Source of the DNA: Chrysomallon squamiferum
Lineage: Eukaryota; Mollusca; Gastropoda; Neomphalida; Peltospiridae
DNA: 50,000 nucleotides
NCBI GenBank assembly: GCA_012295275.1
Contig: CM022671.1
Location: 7,206,227 to 7,256,226, forward strand
Direction of reading: 5' to 3'
Every line of letters begins with the position of its first letter. Within the stretch, counting starts at the first letter, position 1. Positions 13,497-27,789 of this stretch are shown piece by piece. The notes beneath the pieces are model-generated. The model made no database searches. It was not told the origin of the DNA and was given only the letters and a program-made list of their open reading frames with translations. The position numbers and the translations under genes are program-made.

Positions 13497-14165
13497 TGTT
13501 TTCAGTATCAGGCGATTTATACGCACGTGTTTTCAATATCAGATATATGTTTTCATTGTTAGACATTTTCTTTTAAATATGGGACATATTGTTTTCAATG
13601 TCAGACATATATTGTTTTAAATATCAGACACATATTGCTTTAAATATCAGACATATATTGTTTTAAATATCAGACACATTGTTTTAAATATCAGACATAT
13701 ATTGTTTTAAATATCAGACATATTTCTTTAAATATCAGACATATTGCTTTAAATATCAGACATATATCGTTTTAAATATCCGACACATATTGTTTTAAAT
13801 ATCAGACACATATTGTTTTAAATATCAGACATATATTGTTTTAAATATCAGACATATTTCTTTAAATATCAGACATATATTGTTTTAAATATCAGACATA
13901 TTTCTTTAAATCAGACATATTGCTTTAACTATCAGACATATATTGTTTTAAATATCCGACACATATTGTTTTAAATATCAAATACATATTGTTCTAAATG
14001 TCAGACATATATTGTTTTAAATGTCAGAAACATATTGTTTTAAATATCAGACACATATTGTTTTAAATGTCAGACATATATTGTTTTAAATATCAGACAC
14101 ATAGTTTTAAATATCAGACATATATTGTTTTAAATATCAGACATATATTGTGTCCATTGTCGAAG
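13496..14165. repeat. 23-bp minisatellite, about 28 copies
   Basis: Tandem units of 23 bp have a core of TTTTAAATATCAGACA followed by CATATTG or TATATTG. Typical variants are CAGACAC versus CAGACAT, and shortened units with TTTCTTTAAAT. Copies at the left edge (13496-13600) and right edge (to about 14200) are most diverged and the centre is most homogeneous, as expected of unequal crossing-over. No frame through it is meaningful. Confidence 0.92.
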
Positions 14166-14273
14166 ATATAATATTTTCAATATCATGCATATCATACTTA
14201 ATATCCAGTGCTGATATACAGAAACAATTAACATTAATGTCACAGTATATCATGTAAATGATAAAACAATCAT

Positions 14274-14393
14274 CATTAATGTTACATAAAACATCCTTTC
14301 TGTAACACGAAACATTAATGTATATTAAAACATTATTAATGTAATATAAAACACCATTAATGTAATATAAAACATTATTAATGCAAAGTTATG
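14274..14393. repeat. short tandem array, about 21-22 bp unit
   Basis: Units of ATTAATGTAATATAAAACA type recur four to five times, with decay towards the left. Its sequence differs from the neighbouring 23-bp array. Confidence 0.75.
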
Positions 14394-14631
14394 GAATTAT
14401 TACTGTCAATCTTCAGTCATGAATAACATTTTTTTCCCTTCACAAAAAGCTAGTCCCCTTTCGTGTCTGTTAATTAAATGTAAAATACACAGTAACAGTA
14501 AGATTTGAGCGAGATCTTGATGTACGTAATATGCATTTTATTTCCTTCTTCTTTTTCTGGCGACATTTTAGATCGTGAAATATCCTGAAAAAAAAAAAAA
14601 AAAAAAATTAAAAAATTAAAAAATTAAATTC

Positions 14632-14635
<4 letters not shown>
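14394..14635. other. unique spacer with A run
   Basis: No gene is seen; an A run lies at about 14588-14607. Confidence 0.6.
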
Positions 14636-14695
<60 letters not shown>

Positions 14696-14787
14696 ATTTG
14701 TTTATTTGTTATTTTTCTTCTATTCATTTTTTGTTTATATGTTTTTTGTTCTTATTGTTATCGTTATTATTATTGTTGTTGTTATTA

Positions 14788-14870
<83 letters not shown>
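14636..14870. repeat. (GA)n and (TTA)n microsatellites
   Basis: (GA)28 occupies 14636-14691 and a GTT/ATT array occupies 14764-14870. The long poly-Ile, poly-Leu and poly-Asn frames covering this stretch are artefacts. Confidence 0.95.
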
Positions 14871-15098
14871 TTTATTTTTATTATTGATGAAGATGATGAC
14901 GATATCACAGATATTATTGTTATTCTTCTGGTGTTTTTTTTTTTCTTTTTTGTTATTGATGTAGCAATTCTCCTCTTCCAATTTACATTTGTATGACGAC
15001 CACACAAACACGAACATCATCATCATCAACGTTGTTATTTAAACAACAGAAACATCCAAAACCAAACAACACAATCTCTGAGCAAACAGATCAAAGTC

Positions 15099-15260
15099 TT
15101 AGACGGACATTTCAAACACAACGTCGTCGTGAATGAAGTGCCCACAGGTGTCCGTTGACACGTCAGTGACGTCCACGTTACAACAGTGTGTTTGTACACA
15201 GAGCAGCGTGTTGGAGCACGACGTCATGGGGGACGGCAAAGTAAACGGTACAGAAATTTT
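15099..15260. promoter_or_regulatory. CpG-rich block with three CRE-like sites and small ORFs
   Basis: ACGTCA at 15160, TGACGTCC at 15167-15174 and GACGTCAT at 15220-15227 fall within 70 bp in an island of GC-richer unique DNA. The minus strand also holds a 42-codon ATG frame (15227 to 15099) with six cysteines, including LLCVQTHCCNV. The plus strand has a frame starting at 15133 that runs into the repeat. I cannot decide between a regulatory element, a micro-exon and a small secreted peptide. Confidence 0.3.
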
Positions 15261-15397
15261 AGTTATTTTTCGCTTGACGCAAAGACGTTATAATTACGTG
15301 TGTACACGAGTTGTGCGAAATTTGTGTCAATATGTAAGAACAACATCAAACACAGAACAGTCAATAGATAATAATAAGGTTAATATTAGAGAGTACG

Positions 15398-15400
<3 letters not shown>

Positions 15401-15468
<68 letters not shown>

Positions 15469-15655
15469 GGTATTGTTATTATTATCGTCATTAGCATTAC
15501 TATTTTTTTTTTTATCATTATTATTTTTATTGTTATTACCGTCATCATCATCATCGTCATTACCTTTATCATCATAATCATCGTTATTATCATTAATAAT
15601 GTTGTTATTATTGTTATTTTTGTTGTTGTTGTCGTCGTTGTTATTTCCAGATCTA
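15401..15655. repeat. (TTA)n with degenerate trinucleotide tail
   Basis: Pure TTA at 15401-15468, then imperfect ATC/ATT/GTT/GTC triplets to about 15655. The 191-codon plus frame is mostly this repeat. Confidence 0.92.
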
Positions 15656-15922
15656 AAAATGGGTTACATCTGTCCTATACATTGTTAGACGAAAGCTATA
15701 AGTTTTAAATAAATTAAAAAAAAACAACATTTTATTCATAATGGTGTCTTGAATTTGATAATTACTTATCATCAACAACAGTAGAACGACAACAAGAACA
15801 ATAATAATAACATTAATGATAATAACAACCATTAAAAAAAAAAAAAAAAAAAAATATAAATATATTTCACAACATATTATTAATATTATAAATTATAACT
15901 TTACCTGAACTAAACCCATTCA
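15656..15922 (-). other. probable 3' UTR/flank of the chitin-binding gene
   Basis: Downstream of the minus-strand stop. It contains a donor-like CAG/GTAAAG (junction 15905/15904) only 18 nt after the stop codon, a T run on the coding strand (15836-15854), and a poly-A signal candidate at 15731-15736. Confidence 0.4.
15731..15736 (-). terminator. candidate polyadenylation signal for the chitin-binding gene
   Basis: AATAAA on the minus strand, about 190 nt after the stop codon. I assigned it by position and sequence only. Confidence 0.35.
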
Positions 15923-16344
15923 TCACGAAAACACACAGCTTCTCGGATCCGGTTCCGGTCTCGATCCTGGCGGACAGTACCGGATGGCTTGCAGTTGTCC
16001 CCCCTGGCAGACATACGCCGTGCCTGGCCTCGCGCCCTCTATCGGAAAAGCTCCGTTAAAGTGGTTTTCGCAGGAGGGCATGGCTCCTCCGTGTTCTGTG
16101 GGAATCCTGTACAGATTAACACACCGTCTCTCCACCGGGTGGAAAAACTGGGGCACGAGGAACTGGTCGTCCCGGGGACACGTTTTCGTCATAATCGTTC
16201 TCTCCGATCTGCAGATGACGTAATTGGGCGTCCACTCGCGGCTGATGAAAACGTTGGGGCCGTCAGGGAAGTCCTCGCAGCTGGGGTAGACCTGGGAACA
16301 GGGGATGCAGTGTGGACCCAAACATCGGTTGTTACGATACTGAC
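15923..16344 (-). CDS. secreted chitin-binding (peritrophin-A/CBM14-like) protein, exon 3
   Basis: The last exon encodes about residues 161-300 and the TGA. It starts after acceptor CTTACAG, and its first two bases (GT) complete TGT (Cys161) with the T from exon 2. The exon has two related modules with only four cysteines each: Cys183, 205, 216 and 235 around FPDGPNVF, and Cys252, 273, 284 and 297 around FNGAFPIEGARPG and YCPPG. These keep the PDG, YVxC and CP landmarks of peritrophin-A domains but lack the usual second cysteine and the final one. A short Cys-rich linker (CLGPHCIPC) precedes them. Disulfide-linked extracellular chitin binding is inferred from the family. Codon composition is GC-rich compared with the flanks, which supports real coding sequence. 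The alternative plus-strand frames (15984-16366) are shadows. Confidence 0.9.
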
Positions 16345-16752
16345 CTGTAAGATGTTTGTTAGGTGAAAAACGGAAGTGTTCAAAAAACATTTGACGATGT
16401 TTTTAAAGTAGAAAGAAATGCAAGAGAGAAATACACATGCATGATATATATATATATATTAAAGATATATAAAGATTTCTTTTTTACAAACCGTAATTTA
16501 TCTTACTCGAACAAAGAGACATAAACACAAACACACATTCGATGAAGCTTCATTAGTTTCGTAGCAGATCCGCCATTACATTTACCGTTACACACATTAA
16601 ATCTGAAACTCTGTAACAGGCGAGCCTCCAAAACATTTAAACAAAACATTCATACAAAATATTCATACAAAATATACAAAACATTTATACAGAGTATTTG
16701 TACAAAATATTCATACAGAATATTTATACAAAACAAAATTACTACTACTCAC
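16345..16752 (-). other. chitin-binding gene intron 2, 408 bp
   Basis: Phase-1 intron with donor GTGAGT (from 16752) and acceptor CTTACAG (to 16345). It contains a (TA)n at about 16443-16460 and a tandem array of AAAATATTCATAC-like units at about 16640-16737. Confidence 0.88.
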
Positions 16753-16992
16753 ATCCCGATTTATGCACTTTTCTCGTATCGCAGTCAACCAATGAAAAGT
16801 CTCGACACATTCTAAGCTGTCTGTCGAACAGTTGAGGATATTTGCATTCCTTTATCACCTTATCCAGTTCTACAGGTAATGTGTTGTCATGGTGACTACA
16901 GTTGTAGTACAGCTGGCATTCATCTGGGTGTGGTATTAACCCTCCCTTCCGACACTGCTCCACAAGTGTCAGAGGGCTAACAGACGTGTCAC
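16753..16992 (-). CDS. secreted chitin-binding protein, exon 2 (second CBM14 domain)
   Basis: This 240-bp phase-1 exon encodes residues 81-161. It contains a complete six-cysteine peritrophin-A/CBM14 domain: Cys94, 106, 112, 130, 143 and 151 with spacings 11-5-17-12-7. It shows the family landmarks IPHPDECQLYYNC (aromatic chitin-contact positions) and YPQLFDRQLRMC. The acceptor is TTTTTCAG at 16993 and the donor is GTGAGT at 16752. The first codon is completed as GGT (Gly81) by the G that ends exon 1, and the last base (T) joins exon 3 to make Cys. One domain per phase-1 exon is the usual arrangement for shuffled extracellular domains. No ATG lies in frame at the start, consistent with an internal exon. 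Confidence 0.93.
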
Positions 16993-19673
<2,681 letters not shown>

Positions 19674-19913
19674 CCATGTCACAGTCGTCATACTGGCCTT
19701 TCGTTCTTACACAGACTTTCAGTTTTTGCTGAACACGAGGCCCCCGGGACAGTCGAATCTGTAGGGACGACCCCAGCTACATCTGTAGAACACAGAGCAA
19801 TCATTTTCGTCTCTTATCCACTCAAAGGAACTACGACAGACGGGTTCGGCGTGCACGACGTCGTTCAGAATACCCATCAACATCCAAGTCATTACGACTT
19901 GAACGGTTTCCAT
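19674..19913 (-). CDS. secreted chitin-binding protein, exon 1 (signal peptide, first CBM14 domain; frameshifted)
   Basis: ATG at 19913 starts a signal peptide, roughly METVQVVMTWMLMGIL followed by a cut near HA/EP (residue 22). I chose this ATG because the frame's earlier start would be a GTG. A full CBM14 domain follows: Cys26, 39, 45, 55, 68 and 78, spacings 12-5-9-12-9, with DENDCSVFYRC and CPGGLVFSK. After LVFSK the as-given frame hits TGA. Adding one base in the A5 run at about 19722-19726 restores LKVCVRTKGQYDDCDM up to donor GTAAGT. With that base the three exons total 903 nt (300 codons plus stop) and all junction phases match. The protein probably acts in extracellular chitin such as shell matrix, cuticle or peritrophic layer; the family is firm, the site is inferred. 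It may be an assembly indel or a true null allele. Confidence 0.9.
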
Positions 19914-20005
19914 GGCCACGAATGAAAAATAGTTATACGTAAATGTCGATCACTTGACGGTGTGTTATTTTTATTTCGAATCTGGATACGACAGAGTTAT
20001 CTTTT

Positions 20006-20043
20006 CTTTTTATACGCGTGCCTTATTTCACTTTGTGACGTCA
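20006..20043 (-). promoter_or_regulatory. core promoter of the chitin-binding gene: TATA box and CRE
   Basis: TATAAAAAG on the minus strand at 20014-20006 is a strong TATA box. It lies about 95 nt upstream of the ATG, predicting a start site near 19980 and a 5' UTR of about 70 nt. A full palindromic CRE, TGACGTCA, at 20036-20043 is about 22 bp further upstream. The spacing suggests CREB/ATF-type control, but that is inference. Confidence 0.65.
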
Positions 20044-20526
20044 CGAATCTTGGGAGTCATCGCCCGAATTGAGGAATTGTCAAACAGGAATAGCTTTTCG
20101 TAATGAATGTGTCGTCTGCAAACTGCTTGCGATGGTCTTTTTGTCCTCTTCTTTTTTTTACTTTGCTTTCTTTCTTTTTCTTTGTTTTTAATCTTATTTT
20201 TCTGTTTCTTTTTTTTTTTTTTTTTTTTTTTTAGATTGTCCAGGATTGGCGTTTGATCATAGCAAACCTACACATCACACAGTAAAGTAGATTTTACAAT
20301 CGTCAGCTGTTGACTGAAGGTGGAACTCTTCTTGTTCAACTGATGACCTGATCTGAATAATAAAAAAGTAAAGTAAACTATAAATGTGGCTGGCTTTTGT
20401 TGCGAGCCTTTCTTGACTTTGTCACAAATGTACGCTTTAGCTTTGCCAAACACAACTGACTTTTAAAGCAGTTCGCAAAATGTTTATAAAAGTAATTGGT
20501 TGGTAGGTTTATGCGAGGATTTTGTT

Positions 20527-20559
<33 letters not shown>

Positions 20560-20946
20560 TATTTGTGTGTAGATCACGTAACTGAAGGATAGGTCAGTTT
20601 ACTGTGACACTGAGGTTTGAATAATACTAAAATATATTTTACAACTGAGCAGCAGAAAACACAAAGAAGAGGAAGACAGAAACATGATAAGAAAGAAAAA
20701 AGGAACGAAAAACGGATAATATGTATGTGTGTAGGGTGTGTGTGTATTAATATTTCACACCAAGCTATGAAAAGCTTGTACTAATGCACCTGTAAGTTTT
20801 TATTACATGTTTGAGAATGGTTTATAGATATAGAAATATTATTTTACGACAGACATTTTCATATTTCTCTCTCGATACCTCTGTCTGTCGCTGTATTTAT
20901 CTTCCTCTCTGTACATGTTTAACTCCCTCTCTCACTCTATATAATC
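20044..20946. other. upstream intergenic sequence, no gene seen
   Basis: T runs at about 20209-20232 and 20530-20558; otherwise unique sequence. The 61-codon minus frame at 20268-20453 has no support. Confidence 0.55.
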
Positions 20947-20948
20947 TA

Positions 20949-20989
<41 letters not shown>

Positions 20990-21028
20990 TTATCTCTGTC
21001 GTTGTCTGTCTGTCTGTCTGTCTATCGA

Positions 21029-21063
<35 letters not shown>

Positions 21064-21180
21064 TTATCTCTCTCTCTGTTGTCTCTTCTCTATGTATCTC
21101 TATATCTGTCTCTCTCTATCTGTCTATCTCTTTCTCATTATCTGTCTCTCTCTCTGTCTCTATCTCTGTATTTCTCTATC

Positions 21181-21271
<91 letters not shown>
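20947..21271. repeat. compound (TCTG)n/(TCTA)n/(TC)n microsatellite
   Basis: TCTG then TCTA units run to about 21064, irregular TC-rich sequence follows, then uninterrupted TC at 21189-21271. The Leu/Ser frames on the plus strand and Arg/Glu frame on the minus strand are artefacts. Confidence 0.95.
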
Positions 21272-22756
<1,485 letters not shown>

Positions 22757-22757
22757 T

Positions 22758-22808
<51 letters not shown>

Positions 22809-22831
22809 AATAATAATAATAATAATAATAA
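22757..22831. repeat. (AAC)n(AAT)n microsatellite
   Basis: AAC units at 22757-22806 run directly into AAT units to 22831. Confidence 0.95.
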
Positions 22832-22837
22832 TCTTAC

Positions 22838-23041
22838 CTGAACTGAAGTTGGGAAAATTCGAAATGTCGTCAAGCTGTAGCACCAACTACACAAACGTCT
22901 AACACTGTATGGAATCGAAGAGTAAACCGTAGTAACGTGCACGATGACGTGCTGTCTATTGGTAACTAACCAATCATCTTCGACAGAGCAGACGTCAAAT
23001 GCGAAAAGCCTTCCCCTGGAAATGGGCCAAATCAAGGTCAA
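22838..23041 (-). other. candidate first exon/promoter on the minus strand
   Basis: A unique GC-richer island ends on the minus strand in TTCAG/GTAAGA, a near-consensus splice donor at 22837. Upstream of it on that strand are CCAAT-box matches in both orientations (about 22959-22972) and CRE half-sites (GATGACGTGC, AGACGTCA). A 67-codon frame reads through to the donor but has no start I trust and no recognisable domain. This looks more like a non-coding 5' exon with its promoter than a coding exon. I found no acceptor downstream that pairs with it convincingly. Confidence 0.25.
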
Positions 23042-23733
23042 GCATTTTTTTATTTTTTTTTTTTTTTTTTTTTTTTTGTCTACGTCACTCGCATGACACT
23101 TCAGAATGCGGCCATTTTCTTAATATTCAATAATTACGTTTCGTGGTATTCTAAGTCAAGACGAGAATTTTGCTGGTGTTTAATCTTTATGCTGACTGTG
23201 TTGTTTGACTGTGATTGTGAACAAGTGTGAAGGTTGGGATATCTTGTCATCTAGTTGAGGTTACGATGCGTTGGTTGCTTCGTTTGATGACCGTAGTTTT
23301 AAAAAGATGGATTAAGTACTAAATGTAAAATGTGTTTATTGTTTTGTTTTGAAAACACGCCTGAATGTCAGCAAGGTTTTTAAGACGAAAAAGATGTGAA
23401 GATTATTTTTGGAATAATTTTTATTTTTATTTTTATTTTTTTGATAGTTATTTTGTTGTAATTATCGTTTGTTAAATTTCTCACTTGTTTAAGAAAGAAG
23501 GAATGAAACACAGAGAATGAGAGTGAAATAGGAAGGGAGTTATAAAATGAATTAAAAATTAATAATAATAAAAACAGAGTGAGAAAATACAGAGAGAAGG
23601 CAAAAAGAAAAAAGAAACAGCGAAACAGAAGCAGAGAGTGAGAGAAAAACAGATAATGAAATGAAATAAAAAGGTAAAAAGAAAAACTTTAAAAGTTTTT
23701 AAAAAATGTAGAAGTGAAAGAAAATCCATAAAA

Positions 23734-23736
<3 letters not shown>
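23042..23736. other. AT-rich intergenic sequence
   Basis: T run at about 23046-23077; purine-rich sequence at 23490-23700. No gene is seen. Confidence 0.6.

Positions 23737-23796
<60 letters not shown>
23737..23796. repeat. (CT)n microsatellite, 60 bp
   Basis: An uninterrupted CT array. Confidence 0.97.
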
Positions 23797-23799
<3 letters not shown>

Positions 23800-24137
23800 A
23801 TCTCTTTCCTTTTTTATGTCATTCTCACTTTTTTCTTCTCGTTTTGTTGCAAAAAATAAGTACAGAGGATAACTTCTAGTGATTTTTCATAATAAAAGTT
23901 TTCAATATTTATTAAACAACATTAAACAACTTTTATTAACTCAAGTATGTTAACTATAACAATAACAAAATAATAATAATCATAATAATCATAATAATAA
24001 TAATAATAATAATAATAAAACAAACAAACAAAAACGTAAATTTAAACAAATAAAAGAAGAAATCATTTTTAAACATAGTTTTTAGATTGTCGTGACTGTT
24101 TGGGTAACTATTAAGTTCTTAAAATAATGAAGATGAG
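23797..24137. other. AT-rich spacer with (AAT)n
   Basis: AAT/ATA units at about 23970-24018 and (AAAC) units after them. No gene is seen. Confidence 0.6.
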
Positions 24138-24505
24138 TGGCATTTAATCTAAATGCCAGTATTTTTTAGGAACTCAACTTTTAGATATTCCCAACGTAAA
24201 CACGCCATTTTGGATTTAGCGATTTTTCATTTATAACTCTTAGTAATAGAAAATTGCATAATTATTCTGTTATTGAAAATTAATGGACTGTTTATCCAAA
24301 CGAAAGCTTTATTTTACTATTTTTTTTATTTTTCATTTTTATTTTTTTTATCATTTTTATTTATTTTTATTTATTTTTTTGTTGTTGTTGTTTATTATTG
24401 TTGTTGTGACTGTTGTAACTGGTGACAGAATTATAAACAAACGGATGGACAGCGGAAAAATTGTCACATGAGGCTGACCACTTGTATCTTCGATCGTTGA
24501 AAGAT
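24138..24505 (+). repeat. duplicated element, copy 1
   Basis: It is highly similar over its whole length to 26901-27198 in the same orientation, the extra length being a T-rich expansion at about 24317-24395. The left edge is a 9-bp perfect stem, TGGCATTTA/TAAATGCCA, with a 3-nt loop. A terminal hairpin is a feature of some DNA elements, for example near one end of Helitrons, but no TIR or coding sequence is present. Confidence 0.85.
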
Positions 24506-24654
24506 TTTTGTAAACACAGTTTTCGTGTTGTATTCTGCTGTCTTCTAGCTAAATTCTGAACCAACAAAACCTATTGATTAAAAAACGTCATAGTAAAATG
24601 TGGTTTGTTGACGTCGTCCATAGGTGCTTGGAATCTATGATCGAAAATGTTTTT

Positions 24655-25384
<730 letters not shown>

Positions 25385-25475
<91 letters not shown>
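25385..25475. repeat. (TC)n microsatellite, 91 bp
   Basis: An uninterrupted TC array, followed by TG-rich sequence to about 25565. Confidence 0.97.
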
Positions 25476-25479
<4 letters not shown>

Positions 25480-25565
25480 ATGCATATTTGTGTGTTCTTG
25501 TGTTTGTGTCTGATGTTTATATGTGTGTGTGAATGTACGCTAGTGCGTGTGCGTGTGTGTGAATG

Positions 25566-26900
25566 TAAATGGTGATATATATTTATATAATATGAAATAA
25601 AAGAGGATGCATTCTAAAATGGACTCATAGTACATACAAATCAGCGAGAAAAATTAAACAGAAGGTAGTTAAACACAGACAGTAGGTAGAATGGCAGGCA
25701 GATACACAGATAGACAGACAGACAGACAAACATATGCACTAACTAACAAAGTGACAGTCAGACACAGACACAGTATTAATATGCAGCTGTTGTAGCAATG
25801 TTGCCTAAATTTAAGATAATCCAAGACTTTGACGATCCGGGAACCGAAAAAAAAAAAAAAAAAATTCAAAAGTTTAAAATTTATTTTGAGACAAAGTCGC
25901 GTCACCAGAACAATTTTGTTACGTTCTGCACGTGTAAAAGTTAACGAAATGATGCTAATAATAGATGAAGCATGATATTGTTAACAAGAAAATGTTAACA
26001 CAAACTTGTTGCCAAATCTTTAACATCTCGGACCTGTACGTCATCAAAAAAAATATTTATATTTTATTAGTCGAGATAAATGAAAGTTAATTTTGTTTTA
26101 AGTCGTAAAATAATAGTACGAAAGACAAGTGAAAAAAAGGTGTACTTCTGGCAGAAAGAATGAAATTTGGTGTGTAAAACTGTTTAAGGTATGTTCAATG
26201 CAGTTTTAAATGGAAGCAGATGTAGATATTATTACTATTCACAATTACAGTTATTTCGTCAGAGTAGGCATATTTTATTAGTTATGAATATATTTTATAT
26301 ATTTTTTTTTTAACAAAAAGTTACAAAGGTCTAAATTCTTTCTTTTTTATTTGTTTGTTTAATTTACTGGATAGTATTTCTCCGCTGTTCTGCCAAGTTA
26401 AGAAAAAAAAAAAAAGTAGCTAAATTAATAAATGTAACAACTCAGTGGGTATCTTTTGTTATCTTTTGTGTGTGTATGCGTGTCTGTATATATATTATTT
26501 TTCTTTCTTTATTTATTTATTACTACTACTAAAATTCTTTTTCCTTATCTTTGTTTTCTCTCACCACCATTTTGTAACAAAATGACGTAGAACCGGATTT
26601 TTGTTTGTTTTCGTTTGATTTGTGGTTATAAATATGACGTCAACAATAGAAACAACGTCACTCGCTGTTTGCTAAGTAAGTGGAAAGTCTTGGAATTTCC
26701 GAGAATTTAAACTGTTTTGAAATATCATCTTGCTATGTTCTTCTAGGACTTTGTCAATGAGTATATTATTTTTTGTTCTACTTTTATTTTTTTTTTTTAT
26801 TCCTTATTTTTTTAGGTTATCTGTCAACTTTCTACCAAGGTTCAAGGATTCTAATGCAGCAAATACATATTATTTGGTTCGGAAATTAATGTTTCAAAAT
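25566..26900. other. AT-rich intergenic sequence, no gene seen
   Basis: Short GACA units (25700-25730), A runs near 25845-25863 and 26402-26415. Hydrophobic frames such as 26730-26981 have no supporting features, and the last one runs into the duplicated element. Confidence 0.55.
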
Positions 26901-27198
26901 TGGCATTTTATCAAATGCCAGTATTTTTTAGGAACTCAACTTTTAGATATTCCCAACTTAAACACGCCATTTTGGATTTAGCGATTGTTAAATTATAACT
27001 CTTAGTAATAGAAAATTACAGAATTATTCTGTTATTGAAAATTAATGGACTGTTTATCCAAACGAAAGCTTTATATTACTATTATTGTTTATTGTTGTTG
27101 TGACTGTTGTAGCTGGTGACAGATTATAAACAAACGGATGGACAGCGGAAAAATTGTAACATGAGGTTGACCACTTGTATCTTCGATTGGTGAAAGAT
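26901..27198 (+). repeat. duplicated element, copy 2
   Basis: Second copy of the 24138-24505 element, about 2.76 kb away and in direct orientation. It starts with the hairpin TGGCATTT-TATC-AAATGCCA and ends GGTGAAAGAT. Scattered substitutions and small indels separate the copies, so this is not an assembly echo. Confidence 0.87.
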
Positions 27199-27300
27199 CT
27201 TAATCCCAGCATTTTATCAAACTGATGTTTTAAAATATTCCGATTTCCATTACTTTGGCAAACTTTCTATATTTCCGTCTAAGTTAATTAATTATATTGC

Positions 27301-27305
27301 GCTCG

Positions 27306-27337
<32 letters not shown>

Positions 27338-27362
27338 GTCTGTCTGTCTGTCTCTGTCTCTG

Positions 27363-27427
<65 letters not shown>
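27301..27427. repeat. (TC)n with TCTG and TCTCTG units
   Basis: TC units flank a central block of four TCTG and about five CTCTGT hexamer repeats. Confidence 0.95.
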
Positions 27428-27437
<10 letters not shown>

Positions 27438-27789
27438 TTTTTTACTTACAGATTTTTACGTTAGTGTTTTCGAATTTTAAAGCATAAAACAACAACGACG
27501 ACAACGACAAGAATACAATTTCATTAAAAGAAGAAAACAAAACAAAGCTCATGTCCACATTAAGATTTAACCGGTAAATTAAAAAAATGTGTTGACTTAT
27601 TTAATTCACATATTCAAACCAGATTTAGTGACATTATTAAAATTTTACTTTTCCATTTATTTTATTTTATTTTATTTTACTTTATTTTATGTTATGTTAT
27701 TATTAGAAATAGTATTTATTTTATTTTATTTCGCAGATCTGTATAAAGTTTTATTGTTTCCAAACTGTTTCAGTAACAAAAAAAAAAAA
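27428..27789. other. AT-rich spacer
   Basis: TTTTA units at about 27657-27690; no gene is seen. Confidence 0.6.

Noticed and set aside
13496-14165. Regular 23-bp repeats resembling a CRISPR-like array.
   Set aside because: The units abut without unique spacers, and the genome is eukaryotic with spliced genes. It is a minisatellite.
15133-15708. 191-codon plus frame.
   Set aside because: Only the first 35 codons are outside a TTA/ATC array. The rest is poly-Ile/Val from the repeat.
15984-16366. Two plus-strand frames (79 and 125 codons) over the chitin-binding exon 3.
   Set aside because: They are antisense shadows of a GC-rich exon whose minus-strand frame has splice sites, phase agreement and domain residues.
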